From positions 22,605-86,604 of the IMG/VR virus record IMGVR_UViG_3300033148_005363: 64,000 nt of DNA; one strand, written 5' to 3'. This DNA is from a virus. Below the pieces are notes generated by a model. The model was not told where the DNA came from. It searched no databases and was given only the letters and a program-made list of their open reading frames with translations. Within the stretch, counting starts at the first letter, position 1; the number at the start of each line of letters is the position of its first letter. The translations under genes were made by a program, and so were the position numbers. This document shows, one piece after another, positions 42,994 to 50,035 of this stretch.

Positions 42994-43344
42994 ATGAAGA
43001 TCACACGCACAGAAGGCCAGCACATCGGACTCCCGGGAGATCGCGTCGACTACTACCCGCAGGCCGAAGCCAGGGGCGAGGAATTCAACGTCGTGGTCCT
43101 CCCCGCTGAGGATGAGGCAGCACCCGCGTGGACGGGGGAGAAGGCGGCTGCGCGGGCGCTGGATTACGCATTGCGAATCGTCGCCAGCGCGCGGAGATAT
43201 GGTCTCGATGTCCCATGCGTAGAGATGCTGGCTGAGATAGTACGCGACAGGGCCAGGGTGGGCGCAGAGACAGCGATCTCTGCCGCCCGAAGAGCACTGA
43301 CCACGGAGGGCGGCGGTGAATCAACGGAGGTGCCACGTGGCTAA
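42994..43344 (+). CDS. early protein, unknown
   Basis: 116 residues, GGAGGAG site. It has a short beta N-terminus (MKITRTEGQHIGLPGD), then helical sequence (AARALDYALRIVASARRYGL). It is the first gene of a five-gene plus-strand operon. No family is recognised. Confidence 0.65.
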   Translation: MKITRTEGQHIGLPGDRVDYYPQAEARGEEFNVVVLPAEDEAAPAWTGEKAAARALDYALRIVASARRYGLDVPCVEMLAEIVRDRARVGAETAISAARRALTTEGGGESTEVPRG

Positions 43345-43927
43345 CTGCTACGAAACCAGCAAAATCAAGTTCCGCACCGGCCCGGTGAACCCGTACTATC
43401 TACGACTGCGGCCGCGGTTGTCCTTCTGGCAGCGCGTCAGGCTCCTCTTCGGCGCGCAGGTCACGGCCTACGTGGAGATGGACTCGGACGGCGCAGGGCC
43501 GTACCGCGCCCGCTGCTACATGGACGGCGACACGCGGATTCCCGCGGACCTCGACCACGGCGACGACTGGGAAGCCCTAGCGCCCGGGGGACTGCTCTCC
43601 CCGTCGCAGGCCGATCGGTTCTGCGGGCTGCTGATCCTCGACGCGATGAAGAGGCGGACACGTGAGGACATCGAAGAGGCGCATCGGGCACTGGTGCAGC
43701 CGTGGGGTGGGCCGGAGAAGTGCCCGGACTGCGGGGGGCAGTTGCTTCACAGTAAGACGGACCTCGGAGCCGCCGGATTGGTTCGGTGCAAAGAGTGCGG
43801 GAAGGTAGGGGCTGTTCAGACTGGCCTGGACGAGAGAGGGCTACCTTACTGCCCTGGGATCTCGTGGGGGAACGACGAAGAGCGATCAGTGCGGGAAATC
43901 GTTGAGGAGATGGACCATGACGACTGA
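43337..43927 (+). CDS. early protein with C-terminal zinc ribbon, unknown
   Basis: 196 residues from the GTG at 43337 (GGAGG site, 8-nt overlap with the previous gene). CPDCGG (about 133) and CKECGK (about 154) form a zinc ribbon. The N-terminal half is aromatic and basic (LRPRLSFWQRVRLLFGAQ). The function is unknown. Confidence 0.65.
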   Translation: MANCYETSKIKFRTGPVNPYYLRLRPRLSFWQRVRLLFGAQVTAYVEMDSDGAGPYRARCYMDGDTRIPADLDHGDDWEALAPGGLLSPSQADRFCGLLILDAMKRRTREDIEEAHRALVQPWGGPEKCPDCGGQLLHSKTDLGAAGLVRCKECGKVGAVQTGLDERGLPYCPGISWGNDEERSVREIVEEMDHDD

Positions 43928-44114
43928 GCCCAGCACAGACGATCGCATCCCAAGCAGCGAGGAAGTGCAGCACATGATCAGGGACGCTGACGTTGCGGCA
44001 GACGAGCACCACGCGGACGGCAACGGCGCCCTGTCTGTCTGGTATCGCAAGGTGGCCCTGGCCTTGGTGGAGTTGAATCACCGGAGACGGTGCGAGGACG
44101 GGGAGATCCCATGA
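43917..44114 (+). CDS. small early protein, unknown
   Basis: 65 residues from the ATG at 43917, overlapping the previous stop. It is acidic at the start (PSSEEVQHMIRDADVAADEHHADG), then a basic helix. Its place between coupled genes supports it as real. Confidence 0.58.
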   Translation: MTTEPSTDDRIPSSEEVQHMIRDADVAADEHHADGNGALSVWYRKVALALVELNHRRRCEDGEIP

Positions 44115-44521
44115 AGACCATCATCGCAGGCAGCCGCGGACTCAAGAACATCGCGCTTGTGCGTGCAGCGGTGGACCTCGCAGGATTCGAGATCACGGAG
44201 GTCTTCTCCGGCGGTGCCCAGGGCGTGGACCAGCTCGGGGAGTCGGTGGCTCACAGCCGTCACCTCCCCGTCCGCAAGTTCCCCGCTGACTGGACCAAGC
44301 ACGGCCGCTCTGCGGGGCCGATCCGCAACCTCGAGATGGCAGCCGCGGCCGACGCGCTGATCGCCGTGTGGGACGGACAGAGCCGGGGGACGCGGCACAT
44401 GATCGAGACAGCCGTGAGGGTCGGGATCCCCGTGTTCCTGCTTGGCCCTGGCGAGGGGGTGTTGCCTGCGAACGATCGGCGGTATCGGTGGTTGGAAGCG
44501 GTGGGGAAGGGCTCCTCATGA
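44111..44521 (+). CDS. SLOG-family (YspA-like, DprA/LOG-related) protein
   Basis: 136 residues from the ATG at 44111 (GGGGAG site, ATGA overlap). IIAGSRG at the start, VFSGGAQGVDQLGESVA and RNLEMAAAADALIAVWDGQSRGTRHMIETA are the nucleotide-binding motifs of the SLOG superfamily. Phage YspA-like proteins are common; they may bind nucleotides or nucleotide-derived signals, but no reaction is established here. Confidence 0.82.
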   Translation: MKTIIAGSRGLKNIALVRAAVDLAGFEITEVFSGGAQGVDQLGESVAHSRHLPVRKFPADWTKHGRSAGPIRNLEMAAAADALIAVWDGQSRGTRHMIETAVRVGIPVFLLGPGEGVLPANDRRYRWLEAVGKGSS

Positions 44522-44712
44522 CTTGGCCCGAGGGCTGCGCCCACGCCTTCGTGTGGGCCTCGTGCTGTGCGCTGGGGGTGACGGAGATGCTGCCCGGGTG
44601 GGGTGCCCTGCTCGGTGCGCTGGTAGGGTCCGTGATGATGATCAGTGGTCGAAACGTGGGGCCTGGGAAAGGCTCTGGCTCGAATACAAAACGGCAACTT
44701 CCCAAAGCCTAA
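44518..44712 (+). CDS. small membrane protein
   Basis: 64 residues from the ATG at 44518 (ATGA overlap with the SLOG gene). Residues ~9-43 are hydrophobic (FVWASCCALGVTEML, WGALLGALVGSVMMI), followed by a basic tail. It is the last gene of the operon. The tight pairing suggests it may work with the SLOG protein. Confidence 0.6.
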   Translation: MTWPEGCAHAFVWASCCALGVTEMLPGWGALLGALVGSVMMISGRNVGPGKGSGSNTKRQLPKA

Positions 44713-44798
44713 CTCCCACCCACCACACGCGCCCACGCGGCCCCTACGGCATTCCGGTCCTCTCGCTGGCAGGTGGGGGGCTGGGGTCTCAGGGGCGG

Positions 44799-45005
44799 TC
44801 ACCCGGACGCGGTCGCCACCGGGAAACACTCCGGGCAGCGGTTGTCATCGTCCAGGAACACCTTGCTCAGGCCATGCCGCCAGCGCGGGCCGAAGTGCGC
44901 CTTGCTGCACGCGAGCCGGTACGGATACCGCTTGTCGCCGGTCTCGCAGATGCGGTGCGCCGTCGAGTGTCCGCGGATCTTCCAGGCCATAGGTTTTGCT
45001 TTCAT
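44799..45005 (-). CDS. small Cys/His-containing protein, unknown
   Basis: 68 residues from the ATG at 45005 (GGGAGG site). It is basic, with Cys and His spaced as in a possible zinc site (HRICETG, LACSKAH, CPEC). It is last of the minus-strand operon driven from 45.8 kb. Confidence 0.58.
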   Translation of the reverse strand: MKAKPMAWKIRGHSTAHRICETGDKRYPYRLACSKAHFGPRWRHGLSKVFLDDDNRCPECFPVATASG

Positions 45006-45007
45006 AC

Positions 45008-45118
45008 TCACCTCCCCTCTGTTGCTTCAATCAACATCGTCCATGCAGCCGCCGCGCAGGCCGGGACCTGCCCGGCCCCCTGCGCTGCCAGTGCTCTTTT
45101 CAGTCGTGCGTTCATCAT
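45008..45118 (-). CDS. 36-residue protein
   Basis: Begins ATGATG with a GGGAGG site; its stop lies 2 nt before the next start. The short basic helix contains ARLKRALAAQGAGQ and a single Trp. Spacing and ribosome-binding site are the only support. Confidence 0.42.
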   Translation of the reverse strand: MMNARLKRALAAQGAGQVPACAAAAWTMLIEATEGR

Positions 45119-45135
45119 CGCCTCCCTGCGCTGTT

Positions 45136-45708
45136 TCACGCCGCCACTTCCTTTCCCCCAATCGCCACCAGCGTAGCAACGCGTCGCTCGTAGTGGATGG
45201 TCTCAATTTGGGCAGTGGCCACGGCCAGGTCCGCTGCGTCTCGTCCGACGAGCCCGAAGTCGTCGAACGAATCGAGGCTGACGACCCCGGGAAGGGACAG
45301 CATGTCTGCCCCTCCCATCGCCATGGCTCCGTCGAGCGTGAAGCACAGCGTGGCGTCTTCGATGTTTTTCCCTGGGGGGACCATTGCCCACTCCGGGACA
45401 GCCAAGTTCGCCTGCCAGCCGTCGTTCAGCTCGTCCAGGCTGGTCGTGTACCAGCCGTCAGAAGGAAGCGCTAAATTCGGGGAGAAACGCTGGTCCTTGC
45501 CCATGAGAAGGCAGGGACGACCGGGGCGATCCTCGCCCAGCCGCTTGGCCCGCGCTGCCGCAATGAGCAGAGCGACCTGCTCAGGCGGGAAGATGATCTG
45601 GTCAGCGCTGGCCGGGATGTCTGTGGAGATCTCGACGATCTCCGTGTCGGGGTTGGCCCATTTCTGGGCGAAATTGATTGAGATTACGGCCGCTGTCCTG
45701 TTGCTCAT
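45136..45708 (-). CDS. early protein, unknown (first gene behind repeated promoter 1)
   Basis: 190 residues from the ATG at 45708. An in-frame ATG at 45753 would add 15 residues (MKRETQTSKTNRGDG) encoded by the shared promoter-leader. It is soluble and mixed alpha/beta; TAAVISINFAQKWANPDTEIVEISTDIP and LAVPEWAMVPPGKNIEDATLCFTLDGAMAMGG are notable but match no family I know. Confidence 0.68.
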   Translation of the reverse strand: MSNRTAAVISINFAQKWANPDTEIVEISTDIPASADQIIFPPEQVALLIAAARAKRLGEDRPGRPCLLMGKDQRFSPNLALPSDGWYTTSLDELNDGWQANLAVPEWAMVPPGKNIEDATLCFTLDGAMAMGGADMLSLPGVVSLDSFDDFGLVGRDAADLAVATAQIETIHYERRVATLVAIGGKEVAA

Positions 45709-45750
45709 CCCGTCCCCCCGGTTGGTCTTGCTGGTTTGTGTTTCCCTCTT

Positions 45751-45810
45751 CATGCCCACACTTTACCGCGTGGACACAGGGAGTCAACAACTTTATTCGA
45801 CGATACGTTG
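45751..45810 (-). promoter_or_regulatory. repeated early promoter, copy 1, with CAACG-TAT-CGTCG element
   Basis: TTGACT (45787-45782), 16-nt spacer, TAAAGT (45765-45760). The sequence GTGGGC then puts an ATG (45753) at the expected transcription start. The near-palindrome at 45798-45810 ends 10 nt upstream of the -35. The promoter and ~45-nt leader are almost identical to the copy at 49,993-50,095. Confidence 0.72.
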
Positions 45811-45848
45811 ATTTATTTATTCGGGGAGGGGAGCAGACCGGAGAACGG

Positions 45849-46079
45849 TCAGTTCATCGTGTGAGCGCCGATGACGCACCTGAACGCGCCCGTGTCGGAG
45901 TCGACCACGATATCCCCGTTGGTCGGAGCGAGGTGTTCCGCCATGCAGTCTTCGCAGTACCACGCGTCCTCGCTGGGACCGAACCAGCCGCCGCCCGCCT
46001 CGTGCCAGGTCTTACCGCAGCCTCCGAAGCACGGGCGCTCCATCGCCTGGGCCTTGGTAAGTCCGGTGCGATCGTCCAC
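45849..46079 (-). CDS. small zinc-binding protein, unknown
   Basis: 76 residues from the GTG at 46079, just after the previous stop. CFGGC and CEDC pairs (about residues 17-21 and 42-45) with a nearby His suggest a zinc site. The end is beta-rich (DIVVDSDTGAFRCVIG). Confidence 0.58.
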   Translation of the reverse strand: MDDRTGLTKAQAMERPCFGGCGKTWHEAGGGWFGPSEDAWYCEDCMAEHLAPTNGDIVVDSDTGAFRCVIGAHTMN

Positions 46080-46080
46080 G

Positions 46081-46377
46081 TCAATCCCCGTCGCAGACAG
46101 GGGGCCGGGTAGGCAGCGTCCCCCGATCCGTGCCAGCCTGCGACTCCCTGATCGCCCCGCCGATGTCACCGCGGGTGATGATGCTCGACCCCTCCGGGAC
46201 GAGGTGGGTGCCGCAACTGGTGCAGTAGCCGTGGACCACGCCCATGGAGGCCATAACGACGATGTCCGTGCTCCGGCACTGGGGGCAGGCGGGCATGGGG
46301 GCCTGGTCAGCGATCACCCACTTGAAACCGTCGTCGAAGGTGAAGAGCCGCCGCTTCTGCGCTTGCGCTATGTCCAT
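46081..46377 (-). CDS. zinc-ribbon protein, unknown
   Basis: 98 residues. ACPQC (about 30-34) and CTSC (about 52-55) form a ribbon; the first 25 residues (RRLFTFDDGFKWVIADQ) are beta-type. It lies first behind the promoter at 46,435 and has a GGAGGACG site. Confidence 0.65.
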   Translation of the reverse strand: MDIAQAQKRRLFTFDDGFKWVIADQAPMPACPQCRSTDIVVMASMGVVHGYCTSCGTHLVPEGSSIITRGDIGGAIRESQAGTDRGTLPTRPPVCDGD

Positions 46378-46404
46378 GGTTGCGTCCTCCTGTGCTCACC
46401 GCCT

Positions 46405-46435
46405 GGACGATACGTTGAATCGCGCAGCCTGTCAA
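46405..46435 (-). promoter_or_regulatory. promoter with operator overlapping the -10
   Basis: TTGACA (46435-46430), 17-nt spacer, TATCGT (46412-46407). The element CAACGTATCGTCC (46417-46405) covers the -10, whereas in the repeated promoters the same sequence lies upstream of the -35. That position would suit repression. Confidence 0.6.
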
Positions 46436-46439
46436 CCGC

Positions 46440-46468
46440 TTGCATTGCGTCGCCGGATCGATTACAAG
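46440..46468 (+). promoter_or_regulatory. promoter for the lipoprotein gene
   Basis: TTGCAT (46440-46445), 17-nt spacer, TACAAG (46463-46468), divergent from the minus-strand promoter next to it. It serves a single-gene transcription unit. Confidence 0.5.
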
Positions 46469-46492
46469 GGAAACAGAGGATGGAGGTTGACC

Positions 46493-46858
46493 ATGAGACG
46501 ACGATCGATTCAGATTCTGGTGCTCGCTGCCCTGGCCCTGGCCCTGAGCGGATGCGGGACCACGGTGGACATGAGCTACGTCATGGACTCAATGGACGCG
46601 GCGAACCCCGTAGTTCAGGACTACGCGGCGCGCGGATGCAAGCAGATCACGGTTGCACCGGCCTTCACCGTGAACTGGGAGGGCGAGGGGAATACCACCT
46701 TCGGGGGCGGCGTCTTCGTCGGCTGCGCGCAGGAGGGACGCCTCGTCGAGTTCCAGTGTCACAGGGCAGCGACCCCAGAGGACAAGGCGTGGTGTCAGAA
46801 GCTCCGCTTGTGGGTCCTGAAGATACAAGGCGAGGAGCCGCCCCGAACGCCCCGGTAA
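46493..46858 (+). CDS. phage lipoprotein (single-gene unit)
   Basis: 121 residues with a GGAGG site. The signal peptide is MRRRSIQILVLAALALALSG, then Cys21 of the lipobox LSGC, so the mature protein should be lipid-anchored. Four further cysteines could form disulphides. It is alone on the plus strand among minus-strand genes with its own promoter, a 'moron'-like layout. Lipoproteins of this type often block superinfection or alter the cell surface; this is inference. Confidence 0.72.
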   Translation: MRRRSIQILVLAALALALSGCGTTVDMSYVMDSMDAANPVVQDYAARGCKQITVAPAFTVNWEGEGNTTFGGGVFVGCAQEGRLVEFQCHRAATPEDKAWCQKLRLWVLKIQGEEPPRTPR

Positions 46859-46868
46859 CCGCCCCGCC

Positions 46869-47099
46869 TCAGACTTCCCCGCGCACCACAGCGATCGCCA
46901 CGTCGAGGCCCACGCGCTCCGCCGTCCGGCAGACGTAGACCGGTACGCAGACCACGGAAATGGCGAGGGGCAACCACTGCCACGTCGAGGCCCCGATCGC
47001 CCGCTGAACATTCGGATTCAGGAGGTGCCGCAGTGCCCGCCGATCGTGGTCGACTTGCTCCCAGCGCCATTCGAGCAAGGCGAGAGTTCGTTGTCTCAT
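46869..47099 (-). CDS. small membrane protein
   Basis: 76 residues from the ATG at 47099. It has a basic/aromatic helix (RTLALLEWRWEQVDHDRRALRHLL), then a membrane segment (WLPLAISVVCVPVYVC). It converges with the lipoprotein gene 10 nt away. Confidence 0.55.
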   Translation of the reverse strand: MRQRTLALLEWRWEQVDHDRRALRHLLNPNVQRAIGASTWQWLPLAISVVCVPVYVCRTAERVGLDVAIAVVRGEV

Positions 47100-47112
47100 G
47101 GCGTAGTCCTTG

Positions 47113-47448
47113 TCATGGATGGAGCGCGGCCAGTTCGTCGATTGCCTCTTGTACCGTCGTCGCTGCCAGCCCGGAAACCGAGTTGTCGTATGAAATCGCC
47201 GATGCCGGATGCTGATCCAAAGCATCCCGATCGGTCAGGGAGGTGTGCGACAGGACTTCAAATTCCAGTTTGTCGCCGCGGGCCACCGGCACCTTTCCCT
47301 CCCCGAAATCTGTATCGTCGAATACATGCCCGAGGATCGCCTCCCAGAGCATTCGGCCCGCCTCAGCCATCTGCTCATCTTCCGGCAGATCGTCTATGGC
47401 GTCTTTGAATGCCTGGATTGCTGCCGGGATGCCGTCGAATAGGGCCAT
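47113..47448 (-). CDS. small protein with tail-fibre-type C-terminal motif
   Basis: 111 residues. The N-terminal helix region is FKDAIDDLPEDEQMAEAGRMLWEAI. The C-terminal 32 residues (HPASAISYDNSVSGLAATTVQEAIDELAAL) are the repeat commonly found in phage tail fibres, also seen in the fibre gene at 3274-5691. It lies far from the tail genes with its own promoter. Confidence 0.65.
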   Translation of the reverse strand: MALFDGIPAAIQAFKDAIDDLPEDEQMAEAGRMLWEAILGHVFDDTDFGEGKVPVARGDKLEFEVLSHTSLTDRDALDQHPASAISYDNSVSGLAATTVQEAIDELAALHP

Positions 47449-47473
47449 GGTGGTGTCTCCCTCAGTGCCTAAT

Positions 47474-47502
47474 TGGTATCACGGGGCCGGAGAGCGCGTC
47501 AA
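47474..47502 (-). promoter_or_regulatory. promoter for 47448-46869
   Basis: TTGACG (47502-47497), 17-nt spacer, ATACCA (47479-47474), ending 25 nt before the ATG at 47448. It overlaps the stop region of the upstream gene. Confidence 0.5.
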
Positions 47503-47810
47503 CCGCGCTCGTCTTCCGCGAACCTGGTACCGTCTGCAAGCGTCACCGCCGTCCCCGGCAGGTCGTCGGGGTTTGACCCGTCGTGTACTGCCCCCGTCAC
47601 GTACGGCGAATCCAAGAGGCTCGGGCGCGGGCACTTCTGCGCGGGGAGCCGGTCTACGCCCGGTGGCATCCCCGGAGGCCGGTACGCGCTACCAGGCCCT
47701 TTCTTGGGAGGGAGGACCCGCGTGCCCCTGTCGCCACAGCCGGGGCAGACCGATCGCCGCGGGCGTTCCTGGTACTCGAATCCGAACAGGCATTGTCGGC
47801 AGAGGAACAA
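47499..47810 (-). CDS. zinc-ribbon protein, unknown
   Basis: 103 residues from a TTG start. CRQC (about 4-7) and CPGC (about 22-25) make a compact ribbon at the N-terminus, followed by Pro/Gly-rich sequence. It follows the holin-like gene after 1 nt. Confidence 0.5.
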   Translation of the reverse strand: MFLCRQCLFGFEYQERPRRSVCPGCGDRGTRVLPPKKGPGSAYRPPGMPPGVDRLPAQKCPRPSLLDSPYVTGAVHDGSNPDDLPGTAVTLADGTRFAEDERG

Positions 47811-47811
47811 C

Positions 47812-48189
47812 TCAGTTCGTCCCGGACCGCCTGCGCCCCAGCCTGGTGCTCAAGGCCTTGGATGCCCAGGAAACGATCCACGGGCTCCCCAGCGCCCCCG
47901 CAGCGGCCACCGTAGCGCCAAGCCAGGGATCCCAGACCCGCCAGCCAGCGATGCCCCCGCCCGCCGCACAGAGGACCACGGCGACGATCGTGGTTGCCAG
48001 CTCAAGCCAGGCGTGCCCCTCAAGTTGGTCCACCACCCACCGAAGCCGCCGCTGGATCCCGAAGGCAGCTACCGCGGCACCCACCCAGATCACAGCGGCG
48101 ATGGTCGTCCAGGGGACATCGTTGGGGACAGGTGCTAGATGCTGGACAGCGTCGGCGCCGGGTGCCACCTGCGCGAGTAGATCGAACAT
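47812..48189 (-). CDS. holin-like three-helix membrane protein
   Basis: 125 residues from the ATG at 48189 (GAGGAGG site). Three hydrophobic segments at about 25-43, 57-78 and 86-112 with short turns, then a basic end (STRLGRRRSG), give the topology of class I phage holins. No endolysin gene is recognisable beside it, so the call rests on size and topology. Confidence 0.5.
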   Translation of the reverse strand: MFDLLAQVAPGADAVQHLAPVPNDVPWTTIAAVIWVGAAVAAFGIQRRLRWVVDQLEGHAWLELATTIVAVVLCAAGGGIAGWRVWDPWLGATVAAAGALGSPWIVSWASKALSTRLGRRRSGTN

Positions 48190-48383
48190 GCGGGTCCTCC
48201 TCGGTTGCAGGCATTGTATCGGGGCTGAATGGGAGGGGCAAGGAGCAGGGGACGCCCCAGGGCACAAGAGGCAAGCGAGTTCCAAACCACAAGGAGGCTC
48301 GAGTTCTGAGCCCCGGGGTTCCCCCGTTGAGTCGAATGTGCCAGGGCGAGGGAGGCGATGCAAGCACTTCTCAAGAGGCTGGA

Positions 48384-48422
48384 CAAAGAGAAGCCCCGGC
48401 GGGGGGGGCACCCGGCCGGGGC
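48384..48422 (-). terminator. intrinsic terminator in the leader of the holin-like gene
   Basis: On the minus strand, GCCCCGGC (48422-48415) pairs with GCCGGGGC (48400-48393), followed by TTCTCTTTG. A second inverted repeat, GGGGGTC/GACCCCC, precedes it (48424-48447). It lies only ~30-70 nt after the promoter at 48,487-48,460, so it would release a short RNA or attenuate the gene. Confidence 0.6.
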
Positions 48423-48459
48423 AGGGGGTCAGTGGTCGGGGACCCCCGGGGTGAGTAGA

Positions 48460-48487
48460 AGACTACCACCAATCAGCGTTCCGTCAA
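48460..48487 (-). promoter_or_regulatory. promoter upstream of the leader terminator
   Basis: TTGACG (48487-48482), 16-nt spacer, TAGTCT (48465-48460). It reads through two hairpins toward the holin-like gene at 48189. Confidence 0.5.
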
Positions 48488-48506
48488 GGAAACCGAACTG
48501 GAATTC

Positions 48507-48821
48507 TCACGCGTCGATGCAGTCAGCGCAGACGCCACCCATGAGTTCGTCCCGCGGGAAGACCAGCCCGCAGTCGTTGCAGACCCCGTGGAGTTCCCAG
48601 ACCGCACGAGCGGCCGCAGCCACGGCGTTGCAGCCCGGCGCCGTCGCCCCCGCCAAGACGCTGGCTGTCTCGATCGGCAACTCGGGGCACGCCTGATAAG
48701 CCAACGTGAGCGCCTCTACGAGCGTTTGAGCGCGGACCTGGACAACGAGGTCCACCGATAGCACGTCGGGGTGATCGGGCTCCCTGAGCGGTCCTGTGAC
48801 TCTGTAGATCTCTCTTCCCAT
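48507..48821 (-). CDS. small protein with C-terminal CxxC pairs
   Basis: 104 residues. A beta-alpha N-terminus (VLSVDLVVQVRAQTLVEALTLAYQACPELP) is followed by CNDCG and CADC near the end, a likely zinc knuckle. It is part of a minus-strand run from 50.0 kb. Confidence 0.6.
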   Translation of the reverse strand: MGREIYRVTGPLREPDHPDVLSVDLVVQVRAQTLVEALTLAYQACPELPIETASVLAGATAPGCNAVAAAARAVWELHGVCNDCGLVFPRDELMGGVCADCIDA

Positions 48822-48832
48822 CTTGTTCTCCC

Positions 48833-49102
48833 CTACCGTCTCGGGTCGTTGAGGTCGTGGTCAGGGTCAACCGGCTTGCGGACGGTGAACTTCCACAACG
48901 TGTGCGGCCCCTGGATCGTGAGGGTAGTCCCGTCGCGCTTGAGGCTCTTGACGTGCCACGTGAGCGGCGAACTGCCGACCGCCGGTGTCAGCGTTGCCCA
49001 GTCCGCGCCCTGCATGCGGTAGAGATCCAGCGTTGCCCGCTCGCCTTTGAGGTCGTACTTGCCGCACTCCAGGATATCGACTTCAACAACGATCGGGGTC
49101 AT
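48833..49102 (-). CDS. small beta-rich protein, unknown
   Basis: 89 residues, GGGAGG site. Strand-rich sequence (IVVEVDILECGKYDLKG, TWHVKSLKRDGTTLTIQGPHTLWKFTV). No motif is recognised. Confidence 0.58.
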   Translation of the reverse strand: MTPIVVEVDILECGKYDLKGERATLDLYRMQGADWATLTPAVGSSPLTWHVKSLKRDGTTLTIQGPHTLWKFTVRKPVDPDHDLNDPRR

Positions 49103-49205
49103 GGCGTCCTCCCTTGCTGTTTCGTTTGCAGGCCCATATCTGCGCGATGATGGTGCCCAACAGAAAGGCCACCGCCCACGCTACGCCTGTCCAGTAGTCA
49201 GTCAT
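49083..49205 (-). CDS. 40-residue membrane protein
   Basis: The ATG lies directly after the upstream stop. One helix (WTGVAWAVAFLLGTIIAQIWAC) and a basic tail that overlaps the start of the next gene by 20 nt. The coding potential is supported by the tight spacing. Confidence 0.48.
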   Translation of the reverse strand: MTDYWTGVAWAVAFLLGTIIAQIWACKRNSKGGRHDPDRC

Positions 49206-49207
49206 GG

Positions 49208-49438
49208 CTACACCCCCCCGCAGTCGACCCAGCGCGAGCCGGGCCGGTTGCTCTTCGTCGCGATCTTGACGATCTCCCCGCTGTCGTAGCGGATCCCCAC
49301 GGCCAACACGTCGTCAGCAAAACCACCGACGCCAAACTCGCGCGTTGCGTAGCGCTTGGCGTCGGTGATCGTGTCGGCCTTGGCGTCTTCCCAGTATAGA
49401 GCACTCGTTGACGTAATCATCAGTATTGATGGGTTCAT
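49208..49438 (-). CDS. small protein, paralogue of 62128-62355
   Basis: 76 residues from the ATG at 49438 (GGGAGGG site). The core reads ITDAKRYATREFGVGGFADDVLAVGIRYDSGEIVKIATKSN, which aligns along its length with the protein at 62128 (AAAKRAATRECGAGYRDS...VGIKHDDGEIEPVAKKAN). Both copies lie downstream of a repeated promoter. The function is unknown. Confidence 0.65.
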   Translation of the reverse strand: MNPSILMITSTSALYWEDAKADTITDAKRYATREFGVGGFADDVLAVGIRYDSGEIVKIATKSNRPGSRWVDCGGV

Positions 49439-49439
49439 T

Positions 49440-49670
49440 TCAGCCCTCCCCGTCGTCATTGATGAACCGAGCCGCTTCAGCCAGCAGCTCGTTGAGCGCC
49501 TGGATATCGCCCACGTCCCCCCAATCGGGCTGGCGGTCGTACATGCCCGCTGGCGTGATCACCGTCTTGACGATGTGGGCACCGAGCCCCTCAGTGATCC
49601 GCTTCAGGTGCTGACGGGCCTGCTCGGTATTCTCGTTGTAGGCTCGGGCCGCTGTGCGCTTGGTGGTCAT
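49440..49670 (-). CDS. small helical protein, unknown
   Basis: 76 residues. Two helical stretches (TEQARQHLKRITEGLGAHIVKTV and IQALNELLAEAARFI) flank a Pro/Asp turn. Start and stop overlap both neighbours. Confidence 0.58.
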   Translation of the reverse strand: MTTKRTAARAYNENTEQARQHLKRITEGLGAHIVKTVITPAGMYDRQPDWGDVGDIQALNELLAEAARFINDDGEG

Positions 49671-49834
49671 TGGCTGTCTCCCAGCGCCTCATTGACCGCC
49701 GTCCTCCACTCCTCATGCGTCAGGCCCCATTCCTGGCAGTCGCCGTCGTCGGGGCCGTCTGCGAGGGCGTCCCTGAGTTCCTGCGCCGTGTTCATGTCCA
49801 TGCACGCTTCTGCGAATTCCGTTGTTTTGCTCAT
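49667..49834 (-). CDS. 55-residue acidic protein
   Basis: ATG at 49834 with an AGGAG site. The sequence is acidic and helical (TEFAEACMDMNTAQELRDALADGPDDGD, EEWRTAVNEALGD), and its stop overlaps the next ATG. Confidence 0.52.
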   Translation of the reverse strand: MSKTTEFAEACMDMNTAQELRDALADGPDDGDCQEWGLTHEEWRTAVNEALGDSQ

Positions 49835-49849
49835 ATCGTCCTCTCCTGG

Positions 49850-49993
49850 TCAGCCGTACATTTCCTCGTCATCGTCGCAGTCGTAGAGCCTCCGGTTGCG
49901 TCGCTCCGACTCTGCCACCGCCGCCTCGAATTTGCGGTCCTGCTCGTTGATGATTTTGTCGTCTTTCGTCCAGGTCTCGTCATAGTTCTTCAT
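49850..49993 (-). CDS. small charged protein behind repeated promoter 2
   Basis: 47 residues from the ATG at 49993; an in-frame ATG at 50038 adds the same 15 leader residues as in copy 1 (MKRETQTSKTNRGDG). The product is a charged helix (INEQDRKFEAAVAESERRNRR) with an acidic end. Only the leader is shared with the gene behind promoter 1. Confidence 0.55.
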   Translation of the reverse strand: MKNYDETWTKDDKIINEQDRKFEAAVAESERRNRRLYDCDDDEEMYG

Positions 49994-50035
49994 CCCGTCC
50001 CCCCGGTTGGTCTTGCTGGTTTGTGTTTCCCTCTT

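Noticed and set aside
47315-47335. TATCGTCGAATAC resembling the promoter element
   Set aside because: It lies inside a coding region with no -35/-10 pair nearby.
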